A stretch of 64,000 bases of DNA, taken from assembly GCA_016000265.1 (NCBI GenBank), contig JAECRL010000003.1, positions 248,001 through 312,000 on the forward strand, in the 5' to 3' direction. Positions 27,030 to 35,126 of the stretch are shown here, piece by piece (position 1 is the first letter of the stretch; each line of letters begins with the position of its first letter). Below the pieces are notes generated by a model that worked only from the letters and a program-made list of their open reading frames with translations, did not search any database and was not told where the DNA came from. This DNA is from Burkholderiales bacterium. Lineage in GTDB: Bacteria > Pseudomonadota > Gammaproteobacteria > Burkholderiales > Burkholderiaceae_C. Made by a program: the position numbers and the translations under genes.

Positions 27030-28661
27030 ATGAGCCTGATGGGCAACATGATGCACATGCCCTTGATGATTTCGTCTCTGCTGACGCACGCCGCGCGGCA
27101 CAACGGCGACATCGAAATCGTTTCCAAGCGCGTGGAAGGTGACATGCACCGCACCACCTGGGCCGAAGTCGAGCTGCGTTCGCGCAAGCTGGCCCAGGCC
27201 CTTGATCGCCTGGGCCTGGAAGCGGGCGACCGCGTCGGCACGCTGGCCTGGAACGGCTACCGACACATGGAGGTCTACTACGGGGTCTCCGGCTCGCAGC
27301 GCGTGTGCCACACGATCAACCCGCGCCTGTTCCCGCAGCAGGTGGCCTGGATCATCGCCGACGCCCAGGACAAGGTGATGTTCGTTGACCTGAACATCTT
27401 CCCGCTGGTCGAGAAGCTGGCGCCTTCGCTGCCCTCGCTCAAGCACGTCGTGCTGATGTGCGGCCGCGAAAGCATGCCGCGCGAGTCGTCGCTGCCCAAC
27501 CTGCATTGCTACGAAGACCTGCTGGCGGCCGAAGACGGCAACTACGCCTGGCCGTCGTTCGACGAGAACGCCGCCGCCAGCATCTGCTACACCTCGGGCA
27601 CGACCGGCAACCCCAAGGGCGCCGTGTACTCGCACCGCTCGACCGTGCTGCACGCGATGGCCGCGGCCTTGCCCGACGCCATGTGCCTCAAGGCCACCGA
27701 CGTGGTCCTGCCCGTGGTGCCGATGTTCCACGTCAACGCCTGGGGCATCCCGTATGCCGCGGCGCTGGTGGGCTGCAAGCTGGTCATGCCGGGTCACCAC
27801 CTGGACGGCGCCTCGCTCTACAACCTCTTCGAGGAAGAGAAGGTCACGATGTCGGCCGGCGTGCCGACGATCTGGCTGGGTCTGCTGAACCACGTCAAGG
27901 CCAACAACCTGAAGTTCAGCACCTTCAAGACCACGATCATCGGTGGCTCGGCCTGCCCGCCCGCCATGATCCGCACCTTCGAAAACGACTACCAGATCGA
28001 GGTGATCCACGCCTGGGGCATGACCGAGCTGTCGCCGATCGGCACGCTGGGCCGCCTGAAGTCCAAGCACGCCGACCTGCCCACCGAGGCCAAGCAGAAG
28101 ATCCTGGAGAAGCAGGGCAAGTCGGTGTTCGGCATCGACATGCGCATCGTGGATGGCGACGGCAAGGTGCTGCCCTGGGACGGTCAGGCCGCTGGCGACC
28201 TGGAGGTCAAGGGCCACTGGGTGGTCAATGGCTACTTCAACATCGACAAGTCGCCCCTGCACGATGGCTGGTTCCCCACGGGTGACGTGGCCACCATCGA
28301 CGCCGACGGCTACATGCAGATCACCGACCGCTCCAAGGACGTGATCAAGTCCGGCGGCGAATGGATCAGCTCCATCGACCTGGAGAACGTGCTCATGGGC
28401 CACCCCGCGGTGCACGAAGCCGCGGCCATCGCGGCCTTCCACCCGAAGTGGGACGAGCGCCCGCTGATGGTGGTGGTCAAGAAGCCGGACGCCAGCGTGA
28501 CCAAGGAGGAGCTGATCGCCTTCTTCGACGGCAAGATCCCGAAGTGGCAGACGCCGGACGACGTCGTGTTCATCGACGAGATCCCGCACACGGCCACGGG
28601 CAAGATCTACAAGCTCAAGCTGCGTGAGCAGTTCAAGGACCACAAGCTGCCGACGATCTGA
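27030..28661 (+). CDS. AMP-dependent acyl-CoA ligase
   Basis: This 543-residue adenylate-forming enzyme activates a carboxylate to its CoA thioester using ATP. Motifs in order are the P-loop YTSGTTGNPKGAVYSHR, IHAWGMTELSPIG, GWFPTGDVATIDADGYMQITDRSKDVIKSGGEWIS, and the C-terminal catalytic Lys in TATGKIYKLKLR. The N-terminus MSLMGNMMHMPLMISSLL is typical of a subgroup annotated as medium/long-chain fatty acid or 3-methylthiopropionate CoA ligase. A good ribosome site (GGAGG) precedes the ATG, and a strong terminator follows. It lies just upstream of a Liv importer. Confidence 0.92.
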   Translation: MSLMGNMMHMPLMISSLLTHAARHNGDIEIVSKRVEGDMHRTTWAEVELRSRKLAQALDRLGLEAGDRVGTLAWNGYRHMEVYYGVSGSQRVCHTINPRLFPQQVAWIIADAQDKVMFVDLNIFPLVEKLAPSLPSLKHVVLMCGRESMPRESSLPNLHCYEDLLAAEDGNYAWPSFDENAAASICYTSGTTGNPKGAVYSHRSTVLHAMAAALPDAMCLKATDVVLPVVPMFHVNAWGIPYAAALVGCKLVMPGHHLDGASLYNLFEEEKVTMSAGVPTIWLGLLNHVKANNLKFSTFKTTIIGGSACPPAMIRTFENDYQIEVIHAWGMTELSPIGTLGRLKSKHADLPTEAKQKILEKQGKSVFGIDMRIVDGDGKVLPWDGQAAGDLEVKGHWVVNGYFNIDKSPLHDGWFPTGDVATIDADGYMQITDRSKDVIKSGGEWISSIDLENVLMGHPAVHEAAAIAAFHPKWDERPLMVVVKKPDASVTKEELIAFFDGKIPKWQTPDDVVFIDEIPHTATGKIYKLKLREQFKDHKLPTI

Positions 28662-28694
28662 CCGCGCCTTGCGGTGACGCAAGACCTCGTCTGC

Positions 28695-28723
28695 AAAGGC
28701 CTCCCTTCGGGGAGGCCTTTTTT
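28695..28723 (+). terminator. Rho-independent terminator after the acyl-CoA ligase
   Basis: An 11-bp stem AAAGGCCTCCC/GGGAGGCCTTT with a TTCG tetraloop runs straight into TTTTTT. It is the clearest terminator in the window. Confidence 0.95.
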
Positions 28724-28771
28724 CTTGGGCACATCGGGCGAGGGGCCCGATTTCATCGGCATGACAGCGTG

Positions 28772-28795
28772 ATGAGCCATTTGGCAATGGGTCAT
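28772..28795. promoter_or_regulatory. Inverted repeat upstream of livK (I)
   Basis: ATGAGCCATT and AATGGGTCAT match as inverted arms at nine of ten positions around a 4-base centre (TGGC). It lies 110 bases upstream of the livK ATG in a region with no gene. It is a possible operator. Confidence 0.35.
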
Positions 28796-28824
28796 TGCGG
28801 CAGTGTGTCAACGCGCCTCATTTG

Positions 28825-28852
28825 TGCGGGAACTCCCTGACGCAATCCCGCA
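28825..28852. promoter_or_regulatory. Inverted repeat upstream of livK (II)
   Basis: TGCGGGA and TCCCGCA are perfect 7-bp arms with a 14-base spacer, so the half-site centres are 21 bases (two helical turns) apart. It lies 53 bases upstream of the livK ATG, where a regulator could act on the promoter. Confidence 0.35.
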
Positions 28853-28905
28853 TACGTGGGGGTTAAATTGTGTGTGGTTGTGAGTTCGATTCAAAGGAGA
28901 AAGCA

Positions 28906-30141
28906 ATGAAATTCCCCATTCGCGCACTGAGCGTCCTGGTCATGTCTTCCCTGGCCGCCGGTGCCGCACTGGCTCAAAAGGGCGAGACCGTGAAGGTCGC
29001 CTGGATCGATCCGCTGTCCGGCCTGATGGCCAGCGTGGGCCAGAACCAGCTCAAGAGCTACCAGTTCGTGGCCGAGCGCCTCAACGCCAACAACCCCGCT
29101 GGCGTCAAATTCGAGATCGTCAGCATCGACAACAAGCTCAGCCCGGCCGAGTCGCTCAACGCGCTGAAGTCGGCCGTTGACCAGGGCGTGCGCTACGTGG
29201 TGCAAGGCCTGGGCTCGAGCGCCGCCGGTGCCCTGGTGGACGCGATCAACAAACACAACGAACGCAACCCCGGCAAGGAAGTCGTCTTCCTGAACTACGC
29301 CGCCGTTGACCCCGACCTGACCAACAGCAAGTGCAGCTTCTGGCACTTCCGCCTCGATGCGGACACCTCCATGAAGATGGAGGCCATGACCACGTTCATG
29401 AAGGACCAGAAGGACATCCAGAAGGTCTACCTGATCAACCAGAACTACGCGCACGGCCAGCAGGTCTCCAAGTACGCCAAGGAAAACCTCAAGCGCAAGC
29501 GCCCCGATGTGCAGGTTGTGGGTGACGACCTGCACCCCCTGGCGCAGGTGCGCGACTTCGCGCCTTATGTCGCCAAGATCAAGTCCTCGGGCGCAGACAC
29601 CGTCATCACCGGCAACTGGGGCTCCGACCTGGCCCTGCTGGTCAAGGCCGCCAACGACGCGGGCCTGACCGCCAAGTTCTACACCTACTACGCCAACTTC
29701 GGCGGCACCCCCACCGCACTGGGCAAGGCCGCCACGGGCCGCGTCTACCAGGTGGGCTACAGCCACTACAACCTGGGCGGCGTCTATGGCCAGTTGGTGA
29801 GCGACTTCAAGAAGCGCTTCAACGACGACTACTACTCGGGCGCCACCTACCACTCGCTGGTCATGTTGTCGGCGGGCATCGCGGCGGCCAAGTCCACCGA
29901 CCCGGTGAAGGTGGCCAAGGCGATGGAGGGCATGAAGTTCAAGTCCTTCAACGGCGACGTTGAAATGCGCAAGACCGACCACCAGCTGCAGCAGCCGCTG
30001 TTCATCGCACAGTGGGCGCCGCTGGATGCCAAGAACACCTACGACGTCGAGAAGACGGGCATGACGTTTGTGCCGGTCAAGGCGTTCGACTCGTACGTCT
30101 CCAGCACCCCGACGTCCTGCCAGATGAAGCGTCCGTCCTGA
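28906..30141 (+). CDS. livK: Branched-chain amino acid-type ABC importer, substrate-binding protein
   Basis: This 411-residue periplasmic binding protein delivers substrate to the LivHMGF importer. It has a Sec signal (LSVLVMSSLAAGAALA) and the type I binding fold: VKVAWIDPLSGLMASVG, DNKLSPAESLNALKSAVDQG, VYLINQNYAHGQQV, and SGADTVITGNWGSDLALLVKAANDAG. The AAAGGAG ribosome site is ideal. Liv-type proteins near acyl-CoA genes often bind carboxylates or aromatics rather than amino acids, so the ligand is open. It is first in the operon, with two stem-loops before livH. Confidence 0.93.
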   Translation: MKFPIRALSVLVMSSLAAGAALAQKGETVKVAWIDPLSGLMASVGQNQLKSYQFVAERLNANNPAGVKFEIVSIDNKLSPAESLNALKSAVDQGVRYVVQGLGSSAAGALVDAINKHNERNPGKEVVFLNYAAVDPDLTNSKCSFWHFRLDADTSMKMEAMTTFMKDQKDIQKVYLINQNYAHGQQVSKYAKENLKRKRPDVQVVGDDLHPLAQVRDFAPYVAKIKSSGADTVITGNWGSDLALLVKAANDAGLTAKFYTYYANFGGTPTALGKAATGRVYQVGYSHYNLGGVYGQLVSDFKKRFNDDYYSGATYHSLVMLSAGIAAAKSTDPVKVAKAMEGMKFKSFNGDVEMRKTDHQLQQPLFIAQWAPLDAKNTYDVEKTGMTFVPVKAFDSYVSSTPTSCQMKRPS

Positions 30142-30150
30142 TGACGCCTT

Positions 30151-30170
30151 CGGAGGGGTGAGCCCCTCCG
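30151..30170 (+). other. Perfect stem-loop just after livK
   Basis: CGGAGGGG-TGAG-CCCCTCCG is a perfect 8-bp stem ten bases after the livK stop, without a U-tract. Such structures often stabilise the binding-protein part of an importer mRNA and lower expression of the downstream membrane genes. Confidence 0.55.
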
Positions 30171-30181
30171 TGCCATGCATC

Positions 30182-30217
30182 CGACCGGTCGCGCCCCACG
30201 TTGAGCGCGGTCGGTCG
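30182..30217 (+). other. Second stem-loop between livK and livH
   Basis: CGACCGGTCGCGC and GCGCGGTCGGTCG pair at 11 of 13 positions around a 10-base loop. It follows the first stem-loop by 11 bases, again without a U-tract, which suggests attenuation or RNA processing rather than full termination. The CGACCGGTCG part is itself palindromic and could also be a protein-binding site. Confidence 0.4.
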
Positions 30218-30337
30218 TGTCATGTCTGAGGCCTGTGGCGCCCCATCGGTGCGCAGGTCGTTCGACCCGGCTGGCAGCTTGTTGCCCAGGGTCATGCGCA
30301 GCCGGAGATCCCGGTGTGCGCTTCACGTTTGTCTGAC

Positions 30338-31363
30338 ATGGAAACCTTCTTCGTCTTCTTGCTGAACGGCTTGAGCTACGGCTTGCTGCTGTTCATGCTG
30401 AGCTCCGGCTTGACGCTGATCTTCAGCATGATGGGTGTGCTCAATTTCGCGCACACGAGCTTCTACATGATCGGGGCGTACTTCGCTTACGCCCTGACCG
30501 GGGTGGTGGGCTTCTTCCCCGCCCTGATCCTCGCCCCGCTGCTGGTGGGCGCGCTGGGCGCCGCGTTCGAGCGCTATTGCCTGCGCAAGGTCCACGTCTA
30601 CGGGCACGTGCCCGAGCTGCTGGTGACCTTCGGCCTGTCTTATGTGGTGCTGGAGGTGGTGCGCCTGGTCTGGGGCCCCGCCAACGTGGACTACCGCGTG
30701 CCCGAGGCCCTCAGCGGGCCCTTGTTCACCCTGGCCAATGTGCAAGGCCAGGGCCTGAGCTGGATGGCGGGTGCCGGTGACGCCGCGATCTGCGCGGCTG
30801 GTTCGGGCCACTCCTGCACCCAGTTCCCCATTTACCGCGGCTTCATGGCGGTGGTGGCGTTGTTCATGCTGCTGTCGCTGTGGCTGCTGCTGACGCGCAC
30901 CCGCATCGGCCTGATCATCCAGGCGGCGCTGACGCACCCGGACATGGCCCAGTCGCTGGGGCACAACGTCCCTCGCGTCATGATGGGTGTGTTCGGCGGG
31001 GGCTGCGCCCTGGCCGGGCTGGCCGGTGTGATCGGGGGTAACGCCTTCGTGACGGAGCCGAACATGGCCGCGTCCGTGGGTGCCATCATCTTCGTGGTGG
31101 TGGTCGTGGGGGGCATGGGCTCGCTGGCCGGTGCTTTCCTGGCCTCGCTGCTCATCGGCCTGATCCAGACCTTCGCCGTGGTGATCGACATCTCGGCGGC
31201 CTCGGTCATGCAGAGCCTGGGCTCGCCCGTGGACTTCGAACACTGGGCCTATCCGATCCTCAAGATCACGGTGTCGCAGATGGCGCCGATCCTGCCGTAC
31301 CTCCTGTTGGTGCTGATCCTGATCTTCAGGCCCAAAGGCCTGCTTGGCACACGCGAGGAGTGA
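30338..31363 (+). CDS. livH: Liv-type ABC importer permease (LivH)
   Basis: This 341-residue inner-membrane permease has eight or so hydrophobic helices. Recognisable family segments are NGLSYGLLLFMLSSGLTLIFSMMGVLNFAHTSFYMIGAY near the start and AALTHPDMAQSLGHNV in the cytoplasmic coupling region. VVVVGGMGSLAGAFLASLLIGL lies near the end. The ATG at 30338 is where similarity starts; no strong ribosome site is visible. A central insert of about 40 residues (GPLFTLANVQGQGLSW to CTQFPIYRG) is longer than in E. coli LivH. Confidence 0.93.
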   Translation: METFFVFLLNGLSYGLLLFMLSSGLTLIFSMMGVLNFAHTSFYMIGAYFAYALTGVVGFFPALILAPLLVGALGAAFERYCLRKVHVYGHVPELLVTFGLSYVVLEVVRLVWGPANVDYRVPEALSGPLFTLANVQGQGLSWMAGAGDAAICAAGSGHSCTQFPIYRGFMAVVALFMLLSLWLLLTRTRIGLIIQAALTHPDMAQSLGHNVPRVMMGVFGGGCALAGLAGVIGGNAFVTEPNMAASVGAIIFVVVVVGGMGSLAGAFLASLLIGLIQTFAVVIDISAASVMQSLGSPVDFEHWAYPILKITVSQMAPILPYLLLVLILIFRPKGLLGTREE

Positions 31364-31368
31364 GCAAC

Positions 31369-32658
31369 ATGTCCCAAGCCTACACATTCCGTCCCCTCAA
31401 CGTCGGCCGCATCGTGCTGTGGTCGCTGTTCGCCCTCGTCCTGTTCGTGGCCCCCAAGCTGTTCACGAGCAGCCTGGCCATGACGATGCTCATCCAGATG
31501 GGCATCGGCATCGTCGTCTGCCTGTCTTACAACATGCTGCTGGGTCAGGGGGGCATGCTGTCCTTTGGCCACGCCGTGTACTCGGGGCTGGGCTCTTTCG
31601 CCGCCATCCACACGCTCAACAAGGTGGGCGCGGGCGAGTGGGCCATCCCGGTCAGCCTGGTGCCCATCGTGGGCGGCCTGGGTGGCCTGCTGGTGGCGGC
31701 CTTGCTGGGCGCCGTGAGCACCAAGAAGTCGGGCAACACCTTTGCCATGATCACGCTGGGCGTGGGCGAGCTGGTGTGGTCGATGTCGCTGATGCTGCCG
31801 GAGTTCTTCGGTGGTGAGGCGGGCATCTCCAGCAACCGCGTGGTGGGCGAGCCCTTCCTGGGCATCACCTTCGGGCCGCAGATCGAGGTGTACTACCTCA
31901 TCGCGATCTACTGCTTCGTGTGCACGGTGCTGATGTATGCCTTCACGCAAACGCCGCTGGGTCGCATGCTCAACGCCGTGCGTGACAACCCCGAGCGCGT
32001 CGAGTTCATCGGCTACGACACGCAGCGGGTGCGCTACATCGCGTTCATGATCGCGGGCTTTTTCGCCGGCATCGCGGGCGGGCTCTACACGATCAACTTC
32101 GAGATCGTGACCGGCGAGGTGGTCAACGCCCATCGCTCGGGTGCCTACCTGCTGTTCACGTTCCTGGGCGGCGCGCTGTTCTTCTTCGGCCCGATCATCG
32201 GCGCCGTGTTGATGGTGCTGGCCACGGTGCTGCTGTCGGAGCTGACCAAGGCCTGGCTGCTCTACCTGGGCCTGGTCTTCCTGCTGATGGTGATGTACGC
32301 GCCGGGCGGCATCTCCAGCTTGCTGATGATGAACCTGCGCGTGGCCGCTTTCGGTCTGCTGCGCAAGCTCTGGACGTCGTACCTGGCGTTGGGTGGCACG
32401 GTGCTGGTCATCGTGACGGCCGTGTCGGTGATCGTCGAGATGATCTATCACATCAAGCTCAACGAGGCGCTGGGCCCCGAGATGTCGTTCGCGGGCGTGA
32501 CGCTCAACACCCAGGGCCTGGACGCCTGGGTGGGTTCCGCGATGTTGCTGATCACCGGGGTGGGCTGCTTCGAGGTGGCGCGTCGCCAGTTCGTCAAGCA
32601 GTGGGGGCAGATCCAGGGGGAGATCGAAGCCGAGATCCTCCGCCGCGACGGGCTTTGA
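31369..32658 (+). CDS. livM: Liv-type ABC importer permease (LivM)
   Basis: This 429-residue polytopic permease is the second membrane subunit. It has SYNMLLGQGGMLSFGHAVYSGLG, the coupling segment LNAVRDNPERVEFIGYDTQRVRYIAF, and FLGGALFFFGPIIGAVLM. The ATG at 31369 follows GAGGAG and is five bases after the livH stop; an in-frame GTG at 31360 is also possible. It is about 100 residues longer than many LivM proteins because of a C-terminal extension with two more hydrophobic segments after GGISSLLMMN. Confidence 0.92.
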   Translation: MSQAYTFRPLNVGRIVLWSLFALVLFVAPKLFTSSLAMTMLIQMGIGIVVCLSYNMLLGQGGMLSFGHAVYSGLGSFAAIHTLNKVGAGEWAIPVSLVPIVGGLGGLLVAALLGAVSTKKSGNTFAMITLGVGELVWSMSLMLPEFFGGEAGISSNRVVGEPFLGITFGPQIEVYYLIAIYCFVCTVLMYAFTQTPLGRMLNAVRDNPERVEFIGYDTQRVRYIAFMIAGFFAGIAGGLYTINFEIVTGEVVNAHRSGAYLLFTFLGGALFFFGPIIGAVLMVLATVLLSELTKAWLLYLGLVFLLMVMYAPGGISSLLMMNLRVAAFGLLRKLWTSYLALGGTVLVIVTAVSVIVEMIYHIKLNEALGPEMSFAGVTLNTQGLDAWVGSAMLLITGVGCFEVARRQFVKQWGQIQGEIEAEILRRDGL

Positions 32659-32710
32659 GCCCGCCCGCCGATCGCCTGACCGACTCAGTGCAACCCATTC
32701 GATTGATGTC

Positions 32711-33526
32711 ATGAGCACCAAACAACCTCCCAACGGCCTGGCCCTGGAACTGCGCGATGTGCGCAAGTCCTTTGGCAAGACCGAGATCATCCGAGGCGCC
32801 AACCTGGCCGTGAAGGCCGGTGAGCGCGTCGCCCTCATCGGCCCCAACGGCGCGGGCAAGTCCACGCTGTTCAACCTCATCAGCGGCCGCATGGCGCCCA
32901 CCAGCGGGCAGATCCTGCTCAATGGCGAGGCCATCCACGGCATGAAGCCTTACGAGGTCAACCGCCGCGGCCTGGCCCGCAGCTTCCAGGTCTCCAACCT
33001 CTTTCCGCGCCTGTCGGTGTTCGAGAACATCCGCTGCGCGGTGCTGTGGTCCATGGGCGAGCGCTACGCCTTCTGGCGTTTCCTCTCCAACCTCAACGAG
33101 GTCAACCAGCGCGCCGAGCAGGTGCTGGACATGATCCGCCTGCGTCGCAAGCGCGACACCAACGTGGCCAACCTGACCTACGCCGAGCAGCGTGCGCTGG
33201 AAGTGGGCGTGACCATCGCCGGTGGCGGCAACGTCATCTTGCTCGACGAGCCGACCGCCGGCATGAGCAAGTCCGAGACGGCCAACTTCGTCAAGATGAT
33301 CCGCGACGTCACCGAAGGCAAGACCCTGCTGACGGTGGAGCACGACATGGGTGTGGTGTTCGGCCTGGCTGACCGCATCGCGGTGCTGGTGTATGGCGAG
33401 GTGATTGCTTTCGACACGCCCGAGAACGTTCGCAACAACGACCGCGTCAAGGAGGCCTACCTGGGCTCGGTGCTGGCCGAGAGTCAACGCGCCGAGGCGC
33501 AGGCCGCTGAAGCGGCGGGAGCCTGA
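32711..33526 (+). CDS. livG: Liv-type ABC importer ATPase (LivG)
   Basis: This 271-residue nucleotide-binding subunit has Walker A GPNGAGKST and Walker B VILLDEPTAGM. The signature motif reads LTYAEQRALE in place of LSGGQ, which is normal for LivG proteins. The switch His is in TVEHDMGVV. The C-terminal segment (DTPENVRNNDRVKEAYLG) is the family tail. An Ala/Glu-rich extension of about 20 residues follows. livF starts one base after its stop. Confidence 0.94.
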   Translation: MSTKQPPNGLALELRDVRKSFGKTEIIRGANLAVKAGERVALIGPNGAGKSTLFNLISGRMAPTSGQILLNGEAIHGMKPYEVNRRGLARSFQVSNLFPRLSVFENIRCAVLWSMGERYAFWRFLSNLNEVNQRAEQVLDMIRLRRKRDTNVANLTYAEQRALEVGVTIAGGGNVILLDEPTAGMSKSETANFVKMIRDVTEGKTLLTVEHDMGVVFGLADRIAVLVYGEVIAFDTPENVRNNDRVKEAYLGSVLAESQRAEAQAAEAAGA

Positions 33527-33527
33527 G

Positions 33528-34223
33528 ATGCTGAAGATTCAGAACCTGCACGCCTTCTATGGCAAGAGCCACATCCTCCACGGGGTGGACATGGAAGTGA
33601 ATCCCGGCGAGATCGTCAGCCTGCTGGGGCGCAACGGCTCGGGTCGCTCCACCACCATCAAGACCATCATGGGCCTGGTCGACGGCCACGGCTCGGTGAA
33701 GTGGAACGACAAGGAGCTGCTGGGCAGCAAGCCGTATGACATCGCCCGACACGGCCTGGGCTACGTGCCCGAGAGCCGCGACGTGTTCCCCAAGCTGACC
33801 GTCGAGCAGAACCTGCTGCTGGGCCAGAAGGGTGGGCAAAAGCAAGGACGCTGGTCGCTCGACGACATGTACCAGATGTTCCCGCGCCTCAAGGAGCGCC
33901 AGCACACCGAGGCCGGCGTGATGTCGGGCGGCGAGCAGCAGATGCTGACGCTGTGCCGCACGCTGATGGGCGACCCGGACCTGATCATGATCGACGAGCC
34001 GACCGAGGGCCTGGCGCCCAAGATCGTCGAGCTGGTGGGTGAGTACCTCCAGGAGCTGAAAAAGCGCGGCCTGGCGGTGCTGCTGGTCGAGCAGAAGCTG
34101 ACCATCGCATTGGACATCTCGCAGCGCTGCTACGTGATGGGCCATGGCGAGGTGGTCTTCCATGGCACACCGGACGAACTGCGAGCCGACCAGTACGTGC
34201 GCCGGGAGTGGCTGGAGGTCTGA
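33528..34223 (+). CDS. livF: Liv-type ABC importer ATPase (LivF), variant Walker A
   Basis: This 231-residue nucleotide-binding subunit starts at MLKIQNLHAFYGKSHILHGV. The Q-loop region is LGYVPESRDVFPKLT, the signature is MSGGEQQMLTLCRTLMGDP, and Walker B is LIMIDEPTEGLAP. The Walker A reads G34-RNGSG-R40-S41: the normally invariant Lys is Arg (codon CGC). The switch His position is Gln in LLVEQKL, as in other LivF proteins. It ends the livKHMGF operon. Either LivG carries most hydrolysis or Arg works here; I cannot tell from sequence. Confidence 0.92.
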   Translation: MLKIQNLHAFYGKSHILHGVDMEVNPGEIVSLLGRNGSGRSTTIKTIMGLVDGHGSVKWNDKELLGSKPYDIARHGLGYVPESRDVFPKLTVEQNLLLGQKGGQKQGRWSLDDMYQMFPRLKERQHTEAGVMSGGEQQMLTLCRTLMGDPDLIMIDEPTEGLAPKIVELVGEYLQELKKRGLAVLLVEQKLTIALDISQRCYVMGHGEVVFHGTPDELRADQYVRREWLEV

Positions 34224-34230
34224 AGCCTCT

Positions 34231-35025
34231 TCAGCGACTGAGCAGGCGGTCGTCCAGCAGGGCCGCCAGGCAGGCATCGGGGTGGCTGGTCACGAGTGCG
34301 TGACTGGCGCCTTCGATGTCGGTGCGCTGGCTGCGGGGCAGCACCGCGTGCAGGTGGTCCACGATGGCGCGGGCCACCGCGTTGGAGCGCGTGCCGCAGA
34401 TCAGGTGCGTGGGGAGGTCCAGCGCGGCCAGGTCGGCGCGGGTGTGTCGGGCCTGCGTGCAGACGTCCCAATGCCGCAGGTTGTTGGCCACCATCTCCCC
34501 CATCGCGTCCTGGATGTGTGGTGGCAAGGCCGCGAAGTGATCGCCGCCGCCCCAGAAGTCGATGACCTGTCCGCACACGCGGGGCTGGCCCGCTGCGGCG
34601 TCGCGGCGGTAGCGGCTCAGGAAGGCATGCACCTGCGCCTGCATGGCCTCGTCGCCCACCGCGTCCAGCACCCAGGTGGCCACCGGCTCGAACAGGGTCA
34701 GGCGTGACACGGGCAGGGAGCCCTTGAGGGCCTGCGCCAGCGCCACCACGCCGCCATACGAGTGCCCCACGAGGTGGATGGGGCGGTCGGTGAAACGGCG
34801 CACCGCGGCCTCGATCACGGTCAGTTCGGTCTCGACGCTGGGCGAGGCGAAGTCAAGCGGGTCGGGCGTGCCGCCATGACCAGGCAGCTTGATGGCCAGA
34901 CAGTGGTGGGTGAGCGAGAGGCGCTCCACCATCTTCTTCCAGGTGGACGGCGTGGCGTAAGAGCCATGAACCAGCACGACGGGCTCGCCCGAGCCTTGCT
35001 GAACCACATGCTGACCGATGTCCAT
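34231..35025 (-). CDS. Alpha/beta hydrolase
   Basis: This 264-residue cytoplasmic alpha/beta-hydrolase has the oxyanion segment VVLVHGSYATPSTWKK and the nucleophile elbow GHSYGG. A late acid is near HLICGTRSNAV and the catalytic His is in IEGASHALVTSHPD. The ATG at 35025 follows AGAGGGCGG. The substrate cannot be inferred. It is convergent with livF with only seven bases between the ends and lies about 100 bases downstream of the fusion gene on the same strand. Confidence 0.85.
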   Translation of the reverse strand: MDIGQHVVQQGSGEPVVLVHGSYATPSTWKKMVERLSLTHHCLAIKLPGHGGTPDPLDFASPSVETELTVIEAAVRRFTDRPIHLVGHSYGGVVALAQALKGSLPVSRLTLFEPVATWVLDAVGDEAMQAQVHAFLSRYRRDAAAGQPRVCGQVIDFWGGGDHFAALPPHIQDAMGEMVANNLRHWDVCTQARHTRADLAALDLPTHLICGTRSNAVARAIVDHLHAVLPRSQRTDIEGASHALVTSHPDACLAALLDDRLLSR

Positions 35026-35126
35026 GGCTGACCGCCCTCTTTGCTTGCTGCGACGAGGGCGAAGGTTAACCGCTGATGCCCTGGGACGCTCCGCACCGCC
35101 CTGCAACGCCCCGAGCTTGCAGGGGG

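Noticed and set aside
33160..33210. Defective signature motif in LivG
   Set aside because: LTYAEQRALE in place of LSGGQ is usual for LivG proteins, so it is not a defect.
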